A DNA stretch of 10,000 nucleotides from Rheinheimera sp. (lineage in GTDB: Bacteria > Pseudomonadota > Gammaproteobacteria > Enterobacterales > Alteromonadaceae). The position numbers were made by a program, and so were the translations under genes. The stretch spans positions 1 through 10,000 of the forward strand of contig NZ_JAIWOI010000189.1 in the NCBI RefSeq assembly GCF_020217005.1. Direction: 5' to 3'. Shown in pieces: positions 5,943 through 10,000 of the stretch. Every line of letters begins with the position of its first letter. Within the stretch, counting starts at the first letter, position 1. Under the pieces are notes generated by a model. It was not told the origin of the DNA. It did not search any database and worked only from the letters and a program-made list of their open reading frames with translations.

Positions 5943-7292
5943 ATGGAACCCTTAGTTCTGATCCATACCTTACGTGCTGCTCTGGAGAGCGGTGACCTTT
6001 CGGTCTTATCCATCCGGTTGGCCGATACACATGCCGCCGACCTGGCTGGTGCTTTGGCTGAGTTTTCCACAACTCATCAGTGGCAACTGTTGAGTTGTTT
6101 TCCGCTGAGCACACAAGCCGAAATTTTCAGTTATTTGCCAGAAGACCTGCAGGTTGAATTGGCCCATACAGTGCGCAGGCAGGATTTTACTCCTGTGATC
6201 CGCCAAATGTCGTCGGATGAACGTGCTGACTTGTTTAACAAGTTGTCTGATGCACAAAAACAAGCTTTATTACCTGCATTGGCTCAAGCAGAGCGCGACG
6301 ATGTGTTGAGTTTATCTTCGTACTCAGAAGGCACGGCAGGCGCCATTATGAGTTCGGATTACGCCATGTTATCACCGCGGCTGACCGTCAGCGCGGCCAT
6401 TGAAGTACTGCGTAACGAAGCGCCGGACAAAGAAACCATTTACCTGTCTTACGTGGTTGACCAGGACCGTACTTTAATTGGCGCTTTGTCATTACGTGAG
6501 TTGATCCTGGCCCCCACATATGCGCTGGTCGACGACGTAATGAAACATGATCCTATTCATGTCAGGGTGGATACTGAGCAGGAGGAAGTGGCTTCATTAG
6601 TGGCAAAATACGACTTGATAGCTATTCCTGTGGTTAATGCAGAAGGGCAACTGGTCGGGATAGTCACCCACGATGACGCGATGGACGTAGCGGCTGCTGA
6701 AGCGACCGAAGACTTTCACAAAACCGCGACTATCGGCAAATTGGAAGGTAGTGTAAAGGATGCAAAAATCAGCTTGTTATACCGCAAACGAGTGGTCTGG
6801 CTGGTGGTGCTGGTGTTTGGCAATATTTTTTCAGGCGCAGGTTTAGCTGCTTTTGAACAGATTATTTCTGAACACATAGCTTTGTTATTTTTCCTGCCGT
6901 TACTCATTGCAAGCAGCGGTAACGCCGGAGCTCAAGCCGGTACTTTGATGGTGCGGGCTTTAGCCACAGGCGACATTAAACTGCGGCACTGGGGCAAAAT
7001 GCTGGGTAAAGAAGTGCTGGTGGCCGGATTACTGGGGATCACTATGGCGTTGGCTGTTTATGCTTTGGGCTACTGGCGTGGGGGGCTAGATATAGCGCTG
7101 GTGGTCGCTACCACTATGCTGATCGTCGTGTTGGTGGGGAGCTTAGTTGGCTTGTCTTTGCCTTTTTTACTTAGCCGTTTTGGTATGGACCCAGCCACAG
7201 CCAGCGGACCTCTGATCACCTCTATCGCCGATGTGGCTGGTGTGGTGATTTATTTCTCTATTGCCAGTTGGTATTTGCCTGCTTTGATTTAA
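5943..7292 (+). CDS. mgtE: magnesium transporter MgtE
   Basis: This inner-membrane Mg2+ channel is gated by cytoplasmic Mg2+. It has 449 residues, the usual length. Residues 1-130 are the helical N domain of HEAT-like repeats, ending SSYSEGTAGAIMSSDY. Two CBS domains follow (about 136-195 and 197-255), then a connecting helix and five membrane helices (about 283-447). The pore motifs are present: PLLIASSGNAGAQAGTLMVR near 319-338, and DPATASGPLITSIADVAGVV at 416-435 with the pore Asp430. The frame is open from a TTG at 5910, but the ATG at 5943 with GAGGTG 5 bases upstream is the clear start. It has its own promoter and long leader and is followed by a stable hairpin, so it appears monocistronic. 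Confidence 0.97.
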   Translation: MEPLVLIHTLRAALESGDLSVLSIRLADTHAADLAGALAEFSTTHQWQLLSCFPLSTQAEIFSYLPEDLQVELAHTVRRQDFTPVIRQMSSDERADLFNKLSDAQKQALLPALAQAERDDVLSLSSYSEGTAGAIMSSDYAMLSPRLTVSAAIEVLRNEAPDKETIYLSYVVDQDRTLIGALSLRELILAPTYALVDDVMKHDPIHVRVDTEQEEVASLVAKYDLIAIPVVNAEGQLVGIVTHDDAMDVAAAEATEDFHKTATIGKLEGSVKDAKISLLYRKRVVWLVVLVFGNIFSGAGLAAFEQIISEHIALLFFLPLLIASSGNAGAQAGTLMVRALATGDIKLRHWGKMLGKEVLVAGLLGITMALAVYALGYWRGGLDIALVVATTMLIVVLVGSLVGLSLPFLLSRFGMDPATASGPLITSIADVAGVVIYFSIASWYLPALI

Positions 7293-7299
7293 TTCGTAA

Positions 7300-7329
7300 G
7301 CCAGATCTGCATTAAGTTGCAGATCTGGC
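7300..7329. repeat. perfect 11-bp hairpin after mgtE
   Basis: GCCAGATCTGC (7300-7310) and GCAGATCTGGC (7319-7329) form a perfect 11-bp stem with an 8-base loop, 7 bases after the mgtE stop. Neither side has a T-tract, so it is not a standard intrinsic terminator. It may protect the mgtE 3' end, help rho-dependent termination, or act on the downstream promoter, whose -35 begins 2 bases later. Confidence 0.7.
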
Positions 7330-7331
7330 AA

Positions 7332-7360
7332 TTGCCTGTCTGAAAAAAAGCCGATACACT
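7332..7360 (+). promoter_or_regulatory. promoter of the thiamine-uptake operon
   Basis: TTGCCT (7332-7337) and TACACT (7355-7360) are 17 bases apart. Each matches the sigma70 consensus at 4 of 6 positions. The predicted start near 7367 is only a few bases before the first helix of the TPP aptamer, exactly where a riboswitch transcript should begin, and this supports the call. Confidence 0.6.
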
Positions 7361-7369
7361 GCGCCGCGA

Positions 7370-7450
7370 ACCAAGGGGTGCTTTTAGCTGAGACGCCGTC
7401 AAACGCGAACCCTTCGAACCTGATCCGGATCATACCGGCGGAGGGATGGT
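7370..7450 (+). ncRNA. TPP riboswitch (THI element)
   Basis: This is a thiamine-pyrophosphate-sensing aptamer that lowers expression of the downstream genes when TPP is plentiful. The conserved blocks are in order: GGGGTGC (7375-7381), CTGAGA (7388-7393), ACCC (7409-7412), GAACCTGATC (7416-7425), then GGATCATACC and GGCGGAGGGA up to 7446. ACCA (7370-7373) pairs with TGGT (7447-7450) to close the aptamer. The P3 arm is short (about 7394-7408). The element stands directly in front of a TonB receptor, YkoF-like and PnuT genes, which fixes their link to thiamine. Confidence 0.97.
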
Positions 7451-7474
7451 ACTTCTGTATTCCTTTTGCTTTGG

Positions 7475-7506
7475 TGATCCTACTTTTTGAATTGGAGTAG
7501 AATCAT
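7475..7506 (+). promoter_or_regulatory. expression platform with sequestered ribosome binding site
   Basis: The receptor gene's GGAG ribosome binding site (7494-7497) lies 9 bases before the ATG. CTACTT (7480-7485) can pair with GAGTAG (7495-7500), covering most of GGAG. TGATCC (7475-7480), just before, is an exact copy of TGATCC at 7421-7426 in the aptamer and could instead pair with aptamer GGATCA (7427-7432). No U-tract follows a stem here, so control is more likely at translation than by termination. The pairing scheme is inferred. Confidence 0.5.
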
Positions 7507-9597
7507 ATGTCTCGAGTTTCTTATTTATCCTTAGCCATTCTGGCCGCCTTATCCACCACTGTGAGTGCCGAAGAAAATCCTGTATCCGAACAAGCGGTAG
7601 AACGCATTCTGGTGCAAGGCGATTTCCGCAAGCTTGAGTTGCAAAAGCTGCCTGGCAGTATTCTGGTGTTGAGTCAGCAAGACATCAGCCGGCAGAACGC
7701 CCAGCATTTAGATGATTTGTTGCAACAAGCCGCCAACGTAAACTTTTCAGCTGGTGCCTCCCGTGGCCGTTTTTTACAAATCCGCGGTATAGGCGAACGC
7801 AGTGAGTTTGTTGACAGTATCAATCCTTCGGTTGGTGTATTGATTGATGGTATAGATTATTCGGCCCTGGGTGTCAGCTCCTTAGCCGATGTGCAGCAAG
7901 TGGAGATATTCCGCGGCCCTGAAGCCACCCGCTTTGGCGCCAATGCCATGGCCGGTATGTTGAATTTAACTTCTAATGCCCCAAGCTTTGAAGGTGAAGG
8001 TCAATTCAGTTCAACCTTGGCTAACTACGATAGCTATCAACTCAGTGGTGCCTACAGTAATGCAATCAATCAGCAGTGGGCTTATCGTCTGGCTGCTGAT
8101 CATCAAAGTTCAGATGGCTTTATCAATAATAGCTTCTTAAATCGCGACGATACCAACAATATTGACGAAACCTCAGCCCGTGCTGCGCTGCGTTATCTGG
8201 CTACTACTGATCTGACGTTGGATTTTATTGGCCATTACCGTGATATCAATAATGGCTACGACGCATTTTCGCTCGATCGCAATCGCACCACCTTATCGGA
8301 TAATCCAGGACAAGATGAGCAACAAAGTCGCGCTTTGGCAGTGAAGGCTGATTATCAGGGCTTAAGCTGGGCTAATGTCTATACCCAGTTGAGTGGCCTG
8401 ACGGCTGACACTGACTATGGCTTTGATGAAGACTGGAGTTTCGAAGGTATTCATCCTGACGGCTATGCGACGACAGATCGTTACCTGCGGGCTCGGGATC
8501 AATGGAGTCTGGAACAGCGCTTTTTGGGCAAAGCACAGCAGAATTGGGTCGCCGGCTGGTATGCAAGTGGCCAGCAAACAGAGTTAGAGCGCCAGTTTTG
8601 GAATTGGGACTTATGGCAGGCAGCACAGTTTTTCAGTGATTTTAAACGACAGAATCTGGCGTTATTTGGTGAGTGGAGCAGCGATCTGGGGGATGGCTGG
8701 AGTTTAACTTCGGGCGCCCGCGCTGAACGTTATGACGATGAATACAGCGACAGTCACGGGATTGCTCAGCAAAACGACGAGCTGATGTGGGGCGCTAAAC
8801 TGAGTTTAAGTTTAGCGCTTACTGATTCTGCCAGTCTGTATCTGCTGGGTTCCCGTGGTTACAAAGCCGGTGGTGTTAATGGTGAAGCCCTGGGTAAAGC
8901 GCAGGGCAGTGGAGTGGACGAGCTGGCCGATTATTTAAACAGCAAAGCTAATTTTTCACCCGAGACTTTATGGAATGCCGAGTTTGGTGTCAAAGCCAGT
9001 TCTGCTGATCAGAAGATCGTCAGTCGGGTGGCTTTATTTGCCATGTGGCGCGATGACATGCAGGTCAATAGCTGGGTGACCCGTGACCAGTCTTTTATTG
9101 GTTTTATTGATAACGCCGCCTCAGGCCATAATCAGGGGCTGGAAGTAGAAAACCTGCTGCAACTGACAGAAAACTGGACTTTGTTCACCAATGCAGCCTG
9201 GCTGGATAGTGAAATCCGTGGTTTTGTCACGGAAGAGGGAGTAGATAAAACGGGGCGTGATCAGGCGCATGCACCTAAGTATCAATATAGTGTCAACAGT
9301 GAGTGGTTACTGACTTCTGAGTTTAGTCTGAACCTGGGGGTGCAAAGTAAAGCCGCCTTTTATTACTCCGATAGCCATGATTCCCGCTCAGAGCTAATGC
9401 ACTTAGTGAATATACGGCTGCAATATCAGTTGGACGACATACAGCTGGCGCTATGGAGCCGCAATGCGCTGAATGAAGACTATGGTGTGCGGGGCTTCTA
9501 CTTTGGTAATGACCCAAGGGACGGTTACGAGCCTCATACCTATGAACAATTGGGCGAACCTCGTCGTATAGGTTTTTCCGCCAGTTATCAGTTTTAA
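7507..9597 (+). CDS. TonB-dependent outer-membrane receptor, thiamine uptake
   Basis: This 696-residue protein is predicted to take up thiamine or a thiamine precursor across the outer membrane using TonB-ExbBD energy. Residues 1-21 are a signal peptide (cleavage near VSA-EE). ERILVQG (32-38) is a likely TonB box. The plug domain covers about 44-158, with LPGSILVLSQQDI, the FLQIRGIG strand, GVLIDGIDYS and VEIFRGPEATRFGANAMAGM. The remaining 540 residues have the aromatic-rich alternating strands of a 22-strand barrel and end in Phe (SASYQF). No N-terminal signalling domain is present, so it is not a FecA-type transducer. The substrate is not read from the protein but from the TPP riboswitch upstream and the YkoF and PnuT genes downstream. 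It resembles the TPP-controlled omr-type receptors predicted in earlier comparative genomics. Confidence 0.93.
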   Translation: MSRVSYLSLAILAALSTTVSAEENPVSEQAVERILVQGDFRKLELQKLPGSILVLSQQDISRQNAQHLDDLLQQAANVNFSAGASRGRFLQIRGIGERSEFVDSINPSVGVLIDGIDYSALGVSSLADVQQVEIFRGPEATRFGANAMAGMLNLTSNAPSFEGEGQFSSTLANYDSYQLSGAYSNAINQQWAYRLAADHQSSDGFINNSFLNRDDTNNIDETSARAALRYLATTDLTLDFIGHYRDINNGYDAFSLDRNRTTLSDNPGQDEQQSRALAVKADYQGLSWANVYTQLSGLTADTDYGFDEDWSFEGIHPDGYATTDRYLRARDQWSLEQRFLGKAQQNWVAGWYASGQQTELERQFWNWDLWQAAQFFSDFKRQNLALFGEWSSDLGDGWSLTSGARAERYDDEYSDSHGIAQQNDELMWGAKLSLSLALTDSASLYLLGSRGYKAGGVNGEALGKAQGSGVDELADYLNSKANFSPETLWNAEFGVKASSADQKIVSRVALFAMWRDDMQVNSWVTRDQSFIGFIDNAASGHNQGLEVENLLQLTENWTLFTNAAWLDSEIRGFVTEEGVDKTGRDQAHAPKYQYSVNSEWLLTSEFSLNLGVQSKAAFYYSDSHDSRSELMHLVNIRLQYQLDDIQLALWSRNALNEDYGVRGFYFGNDPRDGYEPHTYEQLGEPRRIGFSASYQF

Positions 9598-9618
9598 GCA
9601 TAAGCTAAGGAAGAATTG

Positions 9619-9870
9619 ATGAAATTATCTATTGAAATCAGTAAGTACCCACTGACCAGTGATTACATTGAGCCTATCAAAGGTTTTATTGAGTTACTCA
9701 ACAGCAACCCCAATGTGCTGGTGATCACCAATACGCTGAGTACACAAGTTTTTGGTGATTACGATGAAGTCATGGCCTTATTGCAGCAAAGTATTCGCTG
9801 GTCCTTTGAAACCTATGGCAAAGTGGTGTTTGTGGTGAAGTTTCTGCACGGTGATTTGCGGCCATGCTAG
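9619..9870 (+). CDS. YkoF-like thiamine/HMP-binding protein, single domain
   Basis: This 83-residue protein resembles one half of YkoF, the Bacillus protein with two tandem ferredoxin-like domains that binds thiamine and hydroxymethylpyrimidine. Family-like features are ISKYPLTSDYI (residues 6-16), TNTLSTQVFGDYDEVM (about 38-53), a helix, then the KVVFVVKF strand near the C-terminus. It has no signal peptide and no membrane segment, so it should be cytoplasmic. The start is the ATG at 9619, with AGGA 7 bases upstream; a TTG at 9616 is less likely. It lies 21 bases after the receptor gene, and its stop overlaps the start of the PnuT gene by 7 bases, so all three are one operon under the TPP riboswitch. 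A dimer could replace the tandem domains. Its exact ligand and job are unknown. Confidence 0.83.
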   Translation: MKLSIEISKYPLTSDYIEPIKGFIELLNSNPNVLVITNTLSTQVFGDYDEVMALLQQSIRWSFETYGKVVFVVKFLHGDLRPC

Positions 9871-10000
9871 AGGCTTTGCAGCAATGGCTGCAGCTGTTTA
9901 ACGCCTGGCAGACCATGACGCAGCTCGAGCTGGCAGCCACTGTGTCTGCCCTGGCTTATGTTTTGCTGGCGATGAAACAAAGCTTATGGTGCTGGCCTGC
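9864..10000 (+). CDS. pnuT: PnuC/PnuT-family vitamin transporter, 5' part
   Basis: This is the first 45 residues of an inner-membrane transporter, cut by the window end. The N-terminus has a short amphipathic helix (LQQWLQLFNAW), then the PnuC-family start of the first membrane helix: ELAATVSALAYVLLAMKQ, followed by SLWCWP. The PnuC family carries nicotinamide riboside, riboflavin or thiamine by facilitated diffusion and traps the substrate by phosphorylation. TPP control and YkoF next door point to thiamine, hence PnuT. The start overlaps the YkoF-like stop (ATGCTAG, 7 bases), so translation is probably coupled. A thiamine kinase or thiamine pyrophosphokinase gene would be expected just beyond the window. 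Confidence 0.87.
   Translation, partial: MLEALQQWLQLFNAWQTMTQLELAATVSALAYVLLAMKQSLWCWP

Noticed and set aside
7504..7516. CATATG followed closely by CTCGAG at the receptor start, resembling a cloning junction (NdeI and XhoI sites).
   Set aside because: The surrounding sequence is continuous natural DNA with a riboswitch upstream and codons for a normal signal peptide; two 6-base sites together are a coincidence.

Overview
The window reads as chromosomal DNA of a gammaproteobacterium. The gene families and codon use fit the Alteromonadales/Rheinheimera-Alishewanella type, but this is inferred from gene content and protein style, not from a marker comparison. Genes are dense, with no insertion sequence, phage gene, tRNA, rRNA or CRISPR array visible. 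It looks like a core-genome segment with several lineage-specific unknown genes.

Left part (1-1795, plus strand): the 3' end of rpmB (L28) and all of rpmG (L33), closed by a clear intrinsic terminator. After a pyrimidine-rich gap come a small membrane-anchored protein of unknown function and mutM (Fpg, 8-oxoguanine repair). The rpmB-rpmG-(x)-mutM neighbourhood is common in gammaproteobacteria.

Middle (1837-5657, minus strand): a BamA/TamA-type outer-membrane beta-barrel protein convergent with mutM; a small secreted protein with two cysteines, followed by a perfect 10-bp hairpin terminator; and a two-gene unit in which a DUF432-like protein overlaps by 4 bp an MscS-family mechanosensitive channel.

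Right part (5658-10000, plus strand): mgtE, encoding a Mg2+ channel/transporter, sits behind a good sigma70-type promoter and a leader of about 185 nt with several hairpins. After mgtE a strong hairpin separates it from a thiamine-uptake operon. That operon has a promoter, a canonical TPP riboswitch (THI element), a TonB-dependent outer-membrane receptor, a single-domain YkoF-like thiamine/HMP-binding protein, and the start of a PnuC/PnuT-family inner-membrane transporter cut by the window end. Together these form a TPP-repressed route for thiamine or a precursor across both membranes, without an ABC transporter in the visible part.

The points most worth a second look are the structured mgtE leader, which does not match a riboswitch class I can name; the expression platform of the TPP riboswitch; the YkoF-like gene between the two membrane transporters; and the DUF432-like/MscS gene pair.
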